A DNA stretch of 64,000 nt from Adhaeribacter soli (GTDB lineage: Bacteria; Bacteroidota; Bacteroidia; Cytophagales; Hymenobacteraceae): the NCBI RefSeq assembly GCF_008727925.1, contig NZ_VTWT01000006.1, forward strand, positions 186,001 through 250,000, written 5' to 3'. Under the pieces are notes generated by a model. It searched no databases, was not told where the DNA came from, and was given only the letters and a program-made list of their open reading frames with translations. Below are positions 35,153 through 44,669 of this stretch, in pieces. Position 1 is the stretch's first letter, and each line of letters starts with the position of its first letter. Position numbers and translations under genes: made by a program.

Positions 35153-35863
35153 TTAACTATCGTCTTTATTTCCTCTGGTTATGTTCAGGATGTCGTTCAG
35201 GAAGTCGGCCTGGATTTCCTGGATCTCGAGCAGGCGTTTATTCTGGTGCACAATTAAGTGGTCGATCTTTTCGTGCAGGAGTTTTATTTCCAGTTCGGCT
35301 TTCAGGTTTATTTTATAGTCGTGCTCGCTTCGCTGGCGGTCTTTTTGCTCCTGTCGGTTCTGGCTCATCATGATTATGGGGGCCTGAATGGCGGCCAGAC
35401 AGGAAAGGATCAGGTTGAGCAAAATAAACGGAAACGGATCGAAGGCCTTTTTTGTCAGAAGCCAGGTGTTCAGGAACATCCAGAAGGCCAGGATCACGAA
35501 AAAAATGCCGATAAAGGTCCAGCTGCCGCCGAATTTGGCGATCTGGTCGGCCGCTTTCTGGCCGAAAGTGAGCTTTTCGGAAATTTCCGGTTCTATGTTT
35601 TCGGAGAGAATTTCGTTGGCGCTGATCTTTTGCAATACTTCGCGCTCGAGTTCATTTACTTCATCGTTTTCCTGCAGGATCAGGTTGGTTAAAAACAGGC
35701 GGCGGCAGATGTTCAGTTGATCCAGCGAAATATAATCGCTGGGCTTAACGCCGGGGTTGGTCTTTTGAATGAACTGGATAAGCGGCTCAGCCAGTGAATC
35801 GAGCCTGTAGGCCCGGCTCCGGTCTACCGGTTCCCTGCTGATCTGGCAAATAACTTCTTCCAT
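35153..35863 (-). CDS. DUF1003 membrane protein
   Basis: 236 residues. Two adjacent membrane helices (WTFIGIFFVILAFWMFLNTWL; PFPFILLNLILSCLAAIQAPIIMM, residues about 117-165) are followed by an Arg/Gln/Lys-rich coiled coil (MSQNRQEQKDRQRSEHDYKINLKAE-like region, 165-215). This is DUF1003. The first 110 residues are cytosolic. Function unknown; some homologues sit next to transporters, and here it is upstream of the P-type ATPase on the same strand with a gap of about 170 bp. Confidence 0.88.
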   Translation of the reverse strand: MEEVICQISREPVDRSRAYRLDSLAEPLIQFIQKTNPGVKPSDYISLDQLNICRRLFLTNLILQENDEVNELEREVLQKISANEILSENIEPEISEKLTFGQKAADQIAKFGGSWTFIGIFFVILAFWMFLNTWLLTKKAFDPFPFILLNLILSCLAAIQAPIIMMSQNRQEQKDRQRSEHDYKINLKAELEIKLLHEKIDHLIVHQNKRLLEIQEIQADFLNDILNITRGNKDDS

Positions 35864-36228
35864 ACTAATAGCTTACCGCCACAAATGAGATTTGTTTATT
35901 TTTCCGGTCTCTAAAATTCACCAAGACTTAAAGCGCGTTTAAAGCCGGCATTGTGAACTGCCGTTCTGGTAAATCCTACTATTGCCACGGGGAGTTTTTT
36001 TGCCAGAAATACTACTGTTTTTAATTTCAAAAGTGTTTCGGATCTGGTCTTCCCTGAATGCGTTCCTACACCGGCGGAGTAATTTGGTTGACATCCGATT
36101 TTTATAAGAAAATTATTAGCCTGAATTGCTGTAGGTTAGGCTGCAGATCGAAAAAAAAAAGAAAATTAATTGGAGCTGGTAGTGTGGAATTTCGAACTTA
36201 TTACTACATTTGTGCGCTGAAAGAAATG
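35864..36228. other. Intergenic, no gene; candidate promoter for tRNA unit B
   Basis: Carries TACATTTG at 36205-36212 (TAnnTTTG match) 27 nt before tRNA-Pro copy B; no clear -33 box. A minus-strand frame overlapping the tRNA is antisense to it and not credible. Confidence 0.5.
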
Positions 36229-36238
36229 AAGCAAAGTT

Positions 36239-36312
36239 CGGGGTGTAGCGTAGCCCGGTATCGCGCCACATTTGGGATGTGGAGGTCGTAGGTTCGAATC
36301 CTGCCACCCCGA
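36239..36312 (+). tRNA. tRNA-Pro (TGG anticodon), copy B
   Basis: Sequence identical to copy A at 32168. The minus-strand frame over this gene is not a real protein. Confidence 0.96.
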
Positions 36313-36404
36313 CTTATTTAAATTACGAATTACGAATTGCGAATTACTTGTTCCGAAAGAACATTCCTAATTCCTAATTTATAATTCGTAATTTTTTTTT
36401 ACCC

Positions 36405-36478
36405 GGTCCCATAGCTCAGCTGGATAGAGCAACTGCCTTCTAAGCAGTAGGTCTTTGGTTCGAATCCAAATGGGATCA
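36405..36478 (+). tRNA. tRNA-Arg (TCT anticodon), copy B
   Basis: Sequence identical to copy A at 32334. Confidence 0.96.
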
Positions 36479-36485
36479 CTTTCTG

Positions 36486-36520
36486 AAAAGCTTCTTTACG
36501 TATGTAGAGAAGCTTTTTTT
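36486..36520 (+). terminator. tRNA operon terminator, copy B
   Basis: Stem AAAAGCTTCTTTAC / GTAGAGAAGCTTTT followed by T-run. Compared with copy A, one C-G pair is U-A here, on both sides of the stem. Confidence 0.9.
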
Positions 36521-36878
36521 GATGATGCGGGTAATACTGACTGTTGCCGTCTGAAAAATAGTTAAATTTGAATTATTAAATACTTCCTGCCGGCGCAAGC
36601 TTTTTTTTGCAAATAGCTGGTAAAGATCGGGTGGCGTTTTCTGGTTTATTTTTAATAGTTAGAGCCTTATCCTGAGGCCGGATGAGTTTTCTGAGATAGC
36701 CGGTAGTCACCAAAGTCTTAAAAATTCAGGCCAGATGAAACCGCTGATACTACGGAAGATTAGGGGTAACGGAATTTACTTTTGTTCACCAATTTCGTGT
36801 GTAATTTTAAAACTATATGTTTAGTTTTAGGCCGGAATTGGGTTGCTGCTTTGTGAATTGAGAAAAGATTAGTGCTAC
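36521..36878. other. Intergenic, no recognisable feature
   Basis: No hairpin terminator, promoter match or supported frame was found between tRNA unit B and the gene at 36879. Confidence 0.4.
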
Positions 36879-37250
36879 ATGGACAAGTTTATTAAAGTTA
36901 TTAAGGGTAATGACCGCGACCGGGAGAAAAGCTGGGAGTGGCGGAATACTTGTAAAGAGCAGAAAATTCCGTATGTAGTTATTCTTATTGCCGGAGATAA
37001 GATCAGCATTGGGGCCAGCATCATTCACCTTACCAACCTGCCGGGCGAGAAAATGGAAGTAAATACGGCAGCCATTGAAACGGAACTGAAAGAAATTTAC
37101 CAGCAGTATTCCGAGAATGTAAAAGGCTACTGGAATTTCAACGACCTCTACCATTTACTCGATTTTGTGCCGGAAACCTACGCTTTCGAGATCTGCGATA
37201 AAGTTTATAATATTCTTAAAAGCCATATTTCGTTCCACCCGCAACCTTGA
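36879..37250 (+). CDS. Hypothetical cytosolic protein
   Basis: 123 residues with no signal peptide or membrane segment. It shows alternating beta/alpha character (IPYVVILIAGDKISIGASIIHL, then helical ETELKEIYQQYSE) and a C-terminal FEICDKVYNILKSHISFHPQP. Stands alone on the plus strand. Codon pattern is like neighbours. Family not recognised. Confidence 0.6.
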   Translation: MDKFIKVIKGNDRDREKSWEWRNTCKEQKIPYVVILIAGDKISIGASIIHLTNLPGEKMEVNTAAIETELKEIYQQYSENVKGYWNFNDLYHLLDFVPETYAFEICDKVYNILKSHISFHPQP

Positions 37251-37625
37251 GAACTGAAGCCTGCCTGTAAAGATTACGGGCATTTGTACCGGGAAATTCT
37301 CTCTTGATCTTTAAACCCTGAGTAGCAGCAACGTTTTCTTAGCCGGGGACCTGTCTTTTTTATTTCCTGTTTGTTCAGCGCGATAGCAGGAACCTGTCCG
37401 TCAGGTAGGGGGGGCAGCTACATCCGGGATTTTGCTTTCGAAAACCGTGCGGCAAGCCTGAACAGCCTAAAATAAATCCGGGTTTTTAGCCTTTAGAAAG
37501 GCTGCAGCATACAGCCTAGGTACTTCTACTAAAATTTTGTATAAATACTTAAACCTTTATGAGTCACCTTCGTAAAAGAAAAAATTTATTCGGAAGAATG
37601 AGTAAGGAAGGGTAGAGTATTAAAA
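37251..37625. other. Intergenic, no recognisable feature
   Basis: Apart from a short G-rich run (GTAGGGGGGG, near 37406) no hairpin, repeat or gene is seen. Confidence 0.4.
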
Positions 37626-37832
37626 ATGAATAAAAGTATTTTAAAAAAGTATAAGCTGGAAACCATTGATTCGATGAGCAGCAGCCAATGTGAAGAAGCT
37701 TCGTTAATTTTGCGTTATCTGTTGAGCCGTTGCTTTAATCCTATTGAAAGCCGCCAACTGGAAGCTTACCTTTACCAATTAGACAACCGCTTGGCCGAGC
37801 TAAAAAGAGCTGCCTCTAAAGAGGAAGTGTGA
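37626..37832 (+). CDS. Small helical protein of unknown function
   Basis: 68 residues, wholly alpha-helical by appearance, with LEAYLYQLDNRLAELKRAASKEE resembling a coiled coil. Cytosolic. Followed by a good terminator at 37872, which supports it being a real transcription unit. Not recognised. Confidence 0.55.
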   Translation: MNKSILKKYKLETIDSMSSSQCEEASLILRYLLSRCFNPIESRQLEAYLYQLDNRLAELKRAASKEEV

Positions 37833-37871
37833 CTGTTTTTTTTCCATAAAAGATACCATTTTATTAATTGA

Positions 37872-37906
37872 AAGCCTTTCAGGGAAACTGAAAGGCTTTT
37901 TTTATT
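37872..37906 (+). terminator. Terminator of the 68-residue gene
   Basis: Perfect stem GAAAGCCTTTCAG / CTGAAAGGCTTTT with five-base loop and T-run, 40 bp after the stop. Confidence 0.85.
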
Positions 37907-38243
37907 GCTTTCAGAATCTTGCTCCGGCTTTTAATGAAGTAATTTCTCAAAGTATTTCAGGCCTTTTGCAGCGCGTGTAATTTTGCATGTTTCAGAGCCA
38001 TACCGGATGCTAATTTCTATTGAATATTAAGGAAATGTAATTTTTCCTGTTAGCTATTAGCAAAGGGAGCCGGTTTTTTGCTGATAAATTATATCAATCG
38101 AAGAATATATAACGAAAAGCTATATAGAAGAACTTTTTATAAGTAGTTATTGTCAGAAGGTAGCCTTGCGTGACATGGGGCGGTTTCTATATATTAAGTG
38201 GCTTATTGTGTCAGATGCCCTGATGCTACCCAGAATTTGAAGC
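37907..38243. other. Intergenic, AT-rich leader of the XRE gene
   Basis: AT-rich, with the direct near-repeats GAATATATAACGAAAAG / GCTATATAGAAGAACT. No definite promoter box or gene. Confidence 0.4.
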
Positions 38244-38741
38244 ATGAAGAATACAAGTGACCTCGAAAAATTTACGGAGTGTTCTGTTTCTTACCGGTTA
38301 AAGGTAATACAGGAAAAACTAAAGATCAGATCGGTTGCAGCTTTTGCCAACGAGATAGGGGTGGATACCAGCGTACTGAACAACATTATGAGCCCGTACG
38401 GCCGCAAGGGGAAGCCGAGCTTCGATACCCTGCAGAAAATTGCGGCCCGCTACCCGCGGGTAAACATAGACTGGCTGGTAACCGGTAAGGGCGAGCCCTT
38501 GCGGCCTTTTAGTGCTGTATATCCTGCAGGAACGGTAGACGGCGCAAATCTCGGGTCTTTTCCCGGTGAAAACCTGAAAGACTTAACTGCAGCGACAACA
38601 GAAGCCGTAACGGCTGAGCTGGAACCAGCTGTTAACGAACTGAAATCGATGCTGAAGGTATGCCAGCTGGAGAAGGAAAACCTTGAAAAGATCCTTACCC
38701 TGAAAGATGAACTGATCGGGGTTTTAAAACAACAGAAATAA
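38244..38741 (+). CDS. XRE/CI-type helix-turn-helix regulator with C-terminal coiled coil
   Basis: 165 residues. N-terminal HTH of the phage CI/XRE kind, residues about 12-75: SYRLKVIQEKLKIRSVAAFA, EIGVDTSVLNNIMSPYGRKG, KIAARYPRVNIDWLVTGKGEP. A Thr/Ala-rich linker follows (80-120). The C-terminal coiled coil (ELKSMLKVCQLEKENLEKIL) probably dimerises it. DNA target unknown; the neighbour is the DUF2158 gene 77 bp downstream. No prophage is nearby despite the CI resemblance. Confidence 0.82.
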   Translation: MKNTSDLEKFTECSVSYRLKVIQEKLKIRSVAAFANEIGVDTSVLNNIMSPYGRKGKPSFDTLQKIAARYPRVNIDWLVTGKGEPLRPFSAVYPAGTVDGANLGSFPGENLKDLTAATTEAVTAELEPAVNELKSMLKVCQLEKENLEKILTLKDELIGVLKQQK

Positions 38742-38817
38742 ACTAACCGGGTTGTTGCCGGTTAGAATGAGGAAGGAAAGCCCTTCTGTTCAAAATAGGA
38801 AAACCTGAAACGGAGCT

Positions 38818-39000
38818 ATGAAAGAAGATATTAAGGTTGGGGTAGAAGTAAGGTTAAAAACCGGTGGCCCGGTAATGGTGGTGAAAGCAGTTAGCGGTGA
38901 AATGGCTACCTGCGAGTGGGAAGTGGTAGGCCGGGTTTGCGTTATGCAGTTTAAATTAAGTAATTTATTCCTTGCAGCAGTGCCGGAAAATAAGCGCTGA
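38818..39000 (+). CDS. Small DUF2158/YodC-like protein
   Basis: 60 residues. KVGVEVRLKTGGPVMVVKAV and a Cys-Trp pair (CEWEVVGRV) match the DUF2158/YodC domain (V-LKSGGPxMxV...C-W). Cytosolic, beta-rich. Function unknown. The gene follows the XRE gene by 77 bp on the same strand, possibly one transcript. Confidence 0.75.
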   Translation: MKEDIKVGVEVRLKTGGPVMVVKAVSGEMATCEWEVVGRVCVMQFKLSNLFLAAVPENKR

Positions 39001-39014
39001 GCGGGTTGCCCCCT

Positions 39015-39362
39015 TTAATTATACCTTTTCAAAATATCGCCGATCTTATCCCGAATTACCCGGATCTCGTCTGAGCTCAATACCCGCTTTTCCTGGGAGT
39101 CGGCCGGAAGCTGCGTTAAAATTTCCTGCAGGCTCATTACGTACGTGTCAATTTCGTTGGTGAGCTGCACTACCGCGTCGGGGTTATCCTTTATCTGGTC
39201 GTCTACCAAAGCGATCTTCAGTTGTTCTACCCGGTAAATTTCCTGACTGATCATTTCCAATAATTCGGGAGCCGTTAAAACCTTCTCTTCTATCCGGCGG
39301 CTGAATTCCCCGATGTTGAAATATTGATTCTTTTCTATCTTCATATACTGGGTGGAAAACAA
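39015..39362 (-). CDS. Helical protein of unknown function
   Basis: 115 residues, almost fully alpha-helical (EEKVLTAPELLEMISQEIYR; VVQLTNEIDTYVMSLQEILTQ), no Cys, cytosolic. Convergent with the DUF2158 gene, stop codons 15 bp apart. No family recognised. Confidence 0.6.
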   Translation of the reverse strand: MFSTQYMKIEKNQYFNIGEFSRRIEEKVLTAPELLEMISQEIYRVEQLKIALVDDQIKDNPDAVVQLTNEIDTYVMSLQEILTQLPADSQEKRVLSSDEIRVIRDKIGDILKRYN

Positions 39363-39530
39363 GTAAATTCCTGCTGTCTTACGGAATTATGTTTCCGCCG
39401 TTTCTTCTTCCTGGTAAATGGATCTATTTAATTTCCTTCCTGGATTGAACCCCAAAACTTAGTTGCTTTTTAGTATCGGTTTGGCTTTGCTAATGAAACG
39501 AACGGTAAGGTTTTTCGGGTAAAAAAGTGC

Positions 39531-39569
39531 AAAAAAAAGCTCCGGAAGATTGTTTTCCGGAGCTTTTTT
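39531..39569 (-). terminator. Terminator of the DUF892 gene
   Basis: Stem AAAAAAGCTCCGGAA / TTCCGGAGCTTTTTT, five-base loop, 21 bp beyond the stop; T-runs on both sides. Confidence 0.85.
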
Positions 39570-39590
39570 TAAATCTAAATATGGGTTCGG

Positions 39591-40094
39591 TTACGCTTCG
39601 GCCTGGGCAGCCTTGCGGTTTATAGCGCCTTTGGCCAGGTTGTTCAGTTTCGTGTCGGTGGCTTGTTCTTCCTGTAAGGTTTTGTATAAGATCCGGTGCA
39701 CCTCGTCGTAACCTAAGCCCAGGGCAATATGGGCGGCGGTGCCGTAGCCGGCTATTTCATAATGTTCTACTTTCTGGGCGCCACAGATCAGGGCCGCATC
39801 CAGGGCTTCCGGCGTAGCATCTTTGTGCATTACCTTTTCGCTTTCCGCAATCAGGCCTTTCATCGAGGGGCTCTTATCGCCGTCCGGATTAATGTCGAGC
39901 AAATCCGCAACCTGCTCCAGGCGGTCTTTGTGTACTTTGGTTTCTTCCAGGTGCACGAGCAAAGCGGCTTTCAGGTCCGGGTCTTTGGCTTTTTCGGCCA
40001 TGCGCGGGATAGCGGCAAGCAGTAATTTTTCGGCATCGTACAAAACCTGTATTTCGTGGTAAAGTAAATCGGTTAGATCTTTCAGTTCGGCCAT
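39591..40094 (-). CDS. DUF892 (YciF-type) ferritin-like protein
   Basis: 167 residues. The four-helix DUF892 pattern is clear: LTDLLYHEIQVLYDAEKLLL (residues 6-25), HLEETKVHKDRLEQVADLL (48-66), QKVEHYEIAGYGTAAHIA (about 107) and YKTLQEEQATDTKLNNLA (about 138). The repeated E-x-x-H pairs fit a di-iron centre. YciF homologues are stress-associated proteins. Cytosolic; single gene. Confidence 0.92.
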   Translation of the reverse strand: MAELKDLTDLLYHEIQVLYDAEKLLLAAIPRMAEKAKDPDLKAALLVHLEETKVHKDRLEQVADLLDINPDGDKSPSMKGLIAESEKVMHKDATPEALDAALICGAQKVEHYEIAGYGTAAHIALGLGYDEVHRILYKTLQEEQATDTKLNNLAKGAINRKAAQAEA

Positions 40095-40371
40095 TTTTAT
40101 GGGGCTAGAAGGTGGAACATAATTCAGGCTTTTAACGGGGCATGTACCCCGGCAGTTTTCCCTTTTCAGCGTTTGCGTTTCTGCTTGCTTAACAGCTTGC
40201 TTAAACGCACTTTACCGGGTTGTTTTTTGTTCTGAATATAACGGTTTCTGGCAGCGGAATTTCTGTAAATCCAACACCCGGAAACCAACCCGCCCAGCCA
40301 TACTTTAGCCCTAAAATAACGCGGTTTTAACTGGCAAAAGCGGAAAAAAATTGGTAATTTTACCTTGATAA

Positions 40372-42345
<1,974 letters not shown>

Positions 42346-42388
42346 TTTCTGAAGACTCCGGCCGGTTTCCGGCTGTGAGGTTTTATAT

Positions 42389-42423
42389 AAAAAAAAGCCC
42401 TGTAGCAATACGGGGCTTTTTTT
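42389..42423 (+). terminator. Terminator of gyrB
   Basis: Stem AAAAAAGCCC / GGGCTTTTTT with inner GT/AC and a T-run, 45 bp after the stop. Confidence 0.85.
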
Positions 42424-42430
42424 GTGTGAT

Positions 42431-42478
42431 GGTAGCTTAAGTAGCGTAGGGTTTAAACCCTACGCTACTTAAGCTACC
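42431..42478. repeat. Perfect 48-bp palindrome
   Basis: Bases 42431-42454 (GGTAGCTTAAGTAGCGTAGG then GTTT) are exactly the reverse complement of 42455-42478, with no spacer. It lies 7 bp after the gyrB terminator. Contains no gene. The rest of 42346-42751 holds the two terminators. Confidence 0.95.
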
Positions 42479-42675
42479 GGGAGATTTTATTGGCAAGGAA
42501 TAATTTCTAAAGCCGGTTTAGGGATTTACAAGATAGCTTTTGGCTTTCAGCGAGCTGGACGATCTATACTTTTTATACTGAAATCGCTAGCATTTTCAGG
42601 TCAAAAGCAGCTGTTAATCTTTCTTATTTCACGTGCTGTCCCCCGACCGCACTCAACTTTTTCAATTTTAGGCAA

Positions 42676-42707
42676 AAGAAAAAGGCCTGTCGGGGGACAG
42701 GCCTTGG
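42676..42707 (-). terminator. Terminator of the 142-residue membrane gene
   Basis: Stem AAGGCCTGTC / GACAGGCCTT (GGGG loop) with a T-rich tail on the minus strand. An upstream CTGTCCCCCGAC (42636-42647) is the exact complement of 42689-42700, so an alternative fold is possible. Confidence 0.8.
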
Positions 42708-42751
42708 AAGATAGTTGACTTGGAGGATAATTGATACGATTGAGCCCTAAA

Positions 42752-43180
42752 TTAAGGCCAAACCTGCCACGGAATACGGGAAAGAATTAAAACAAGGCCG
42801 AGTGTGTAGAAAATAAGGATCGACATGTAGCGTTTTTTGTCTTCTTTCAGGCGTTTAGCCCGGGAGTAACCAACCGTGATCAAAGCAATACCGATGATCA
42901 TCATGAGTGGATGCTCCAGAAAATAAAGCCGGGAAGCGGAATCTTTCATGGCCGCACCGGAAGCATTAGATAAACCCAGCGGGGAAATAAAATAAAGCAC
43001 CAGACCAACTACCAGCTGCAGGTGAGCCGAGATCAGACCAATCAGAGCCACTTTCCGGTTACCTTCGGTAAAAGGTTTTTTGTTTAAATACGAGAACAGG
43101 GTGTAAAGAATGGAAAATACCAGCGCGGCCAATAAAATATAGGCCAGGGTGGAATGCAGGTGTTTAAATCCGGTGTACAT
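42752..43180 (-). CDS. Conserved four-helix membrane protein (cytochrome b-like)
   Basis: 142 residues, four membrane segments: LHSTLAYILLAALVFSILYTL, VALIGLISAHLQLVVGLVLYF, FLEHPLMMIIGIALITVGY and YMSILIFYTLGLVLILSRI. Histidines are placed within helices (HLHS at 7-9, SAHLQ near 52, EHPLMM near 90), which would allow heme ligation; homologues in Bacteroidota are sometimes labelled cytochrome b. That is an inference. Single gene with a terminator. Confidence 0.75.
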   Translation of the reverse strand: MYTGFKHLHSTLAYILLAALVFSILYTLFSYLNKKPFTEGNRKVALIGLISAHLQLVVGLVLYFISPLGLSNASGAAMKDSASRLYFLEHPLMMIIGIALITVGYSRAKRLKEDKKRYMSILIFYTLGLVLILSRIPWQVWP

Positions 43181-43388
43181 AGTTGAAAGGGTTTATAGAG
43201 GTTGTTTGTTTTCGGGGTAAAAGTATAGCAATTTTCTGAAAGCAGAAGCAGTTGCGGGCAGCGGAGTTTCCCGGAGCTGCCCGGCAGGTTTCTTATTCAC
43301 TTTCCTTCAAAAATAAGCCTTCCTTCCATATAAAGAAAATTTACCCGGAAAAGCATCCTCTTTCCTTTGGAGGACCTGCCTGTAGCCC

Positions 43389-44318
43389 TTATAATTCTTC
43401 AAGCGGCGGTACCCGGAATTCTTCCACCGGCCAGCCTGAAAGCTTTGCGCCGGCCTGGTAAGCGCTTTCCAGAAAGTCCAGGAGGGCTTGTTTGGGAGCC
43501 GGTTCTTTCAACAGGTTTTCGTAGCTCAGAAAGGCCATGGGGCTGCCGTTCGATTCTTTCCAAACGGCCGAAGCCGGCAAAAGCGGTTCTTTTTCGATGC
43601 CGGGCGGTAGGGGATAAGGATAGGCAAAAAAGGCAGGCTCCCGAACGGTATCATCTCCCGGCCAGAAACCGAAGGTCATTACTTCGTGGGAAAAGGCCTC
43701 TTTTTCTACGATGTTGGCCTTCGGGTCGAGGGGTACTTTTTTGCCGTTGTAGCGGGTAAGCGTGAGGTCGAAGTGGTGCCAGTAAAGTTGCACCGGGCTG
43801 CTTTTACCGTAGAACCGGCCGCTGAATTCTTTCAGGATCTGGTCGATCTGCACAAGGGCATGCCAGTATTTTTGCACCTGTTCGGGGTTGTAATGGTGGT
43901 GCGTTTTATCTTCAGCGAAAGGCGTTTTGCTTTTATTGTCGTAGGGTTTGGCCAGAATTTTCAGGTCAATATCCAGTTCGTGCAGGGCATCGAAAACTTG
44001 CCGGTAAAATTCCGCCACCGATAAATTTTCCTGCAGCGGTATCTGCCGGATTTTGCCTTCACAGGTCCGGATCTCCAGCACGTGGTCAATAAAATCGAAA
44101 GCAATTTCCAGGGTTCGATTCTGGTAGGGCATGGCATGCGTGCTGATGCCGCGGGCCGTGATGTAAAGCGTGGCAAACCACCAGTGATTTTTGCGCGGCA
44201 TCAGTTTCAGGCGGATCTTGCCCACAATTTGCAGGAAAAGGTGGAGCGTATCTTTAGCCGGTTCCCAGGAAGTTAAGGGAATGGCAGGAAAGGTGGTTGC
44301 AGGTATAGTTTCAGGCAT
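43389..44318 (-). CDS. DUF5996 family protein
   Basis: 309 residues from ATG 44318 (MPETIPATTFPAIPLTSWEP), preferred over ATG 44516 because upstream residues look non-coding. LHLFLQIVGKIRLKLMPRKN and HWWFATLYITARGISTHAMP near residue 40 are the DUF5996 signature. A C-terminal FGFWPGDDTVREPAFFAYPY and an aromatic-rich pattern follow. Cytosolic. The function of the family is not known. Single gene, no operon partner. Confidence 0.85.
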   Translation of the reverse strand: MPETIPATTFPAIPLTSWEPAKDTLHLFLQIVGKIRLKLMPRKNHWWFATLYITARGISTHAMPYQNRTLEIAFDFIDHVLEIRTCEGKIRQIPLQENLSVAEFYRQVFDALHELDIDLKILAKPYDNKSKTPFAEDKTHHHYNPEQVQKYWHALVQIDQILKEFSGRFYGKSSPVQLYWHHFDLTLTRYNGKKVPLDPKANIVEKEAFSHEVMTFGFWPGDDTVREPAFFAYPYPLPPGIEKEPLLPASAVWKESNGSPMAFLSYENLLKEPAPKQALLDFLESAYQAGAKLSGWPVEEFRVPPLEEL

Positions 44319-44669
44319 AATACAAGGTTTTAAGTTCGGAAGTAAAGCGGGCATTTTAAAAGAAGGCCCGTTATAAGAATGAGAAAGCCCCGGTTTTGTT
44401 TTCAGGATGGGATGAAATATGAAGGCTTTACGGAGCGAAGGCCAAATTGAACCAGCAATCGGAAGAAGTAAAAAGAAACGGTTTATTGTTTGAAATTTTC
44501 GGTAGTTAACAAGCAATAAAATGCCGGGAGCAATAAGCCGAACCTAAATCGTTATTAAATTAGGTTTTTAGCTGAAAATTGTACCGTTTTTGAGGAAATA
44601 ACCTTAATTTGGCACAAACCTGCCGAACGGCTTGCCGTTTAGATTTTATAAAAAACAAACAGAATTAGC
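44319..44669. other. Intergenic upstream of ppk1; no gene
   Basis: No hairpin was noticed. TTAATTTG near 44605 is one base off the TAnnTTTG pattern and could be the ppk1 -7 box. Confidence 0.35.

Larger units (their letters stand above)
36229..36491. repeat. 263-bp direct repeat, copy B
   Basis: Exact partner of 32158-32420; same orientation. Flanks the ATPase-DUF1003 segment of about 3.8 kb together with copy A. Lacks the tRNA-Ser of copy A. Confidence 0.92.

Noticed and set aside
36116-36307. Minus-strand frame starting MAGFEPTTSTSQMW
   Set aside because: It is the antisense of tRNA-Pro copy B.
38244-38741. Prophage repressor
   Set aside because: The HTH is CI-like but no integrase, structural or lysis gene occurs in the window.
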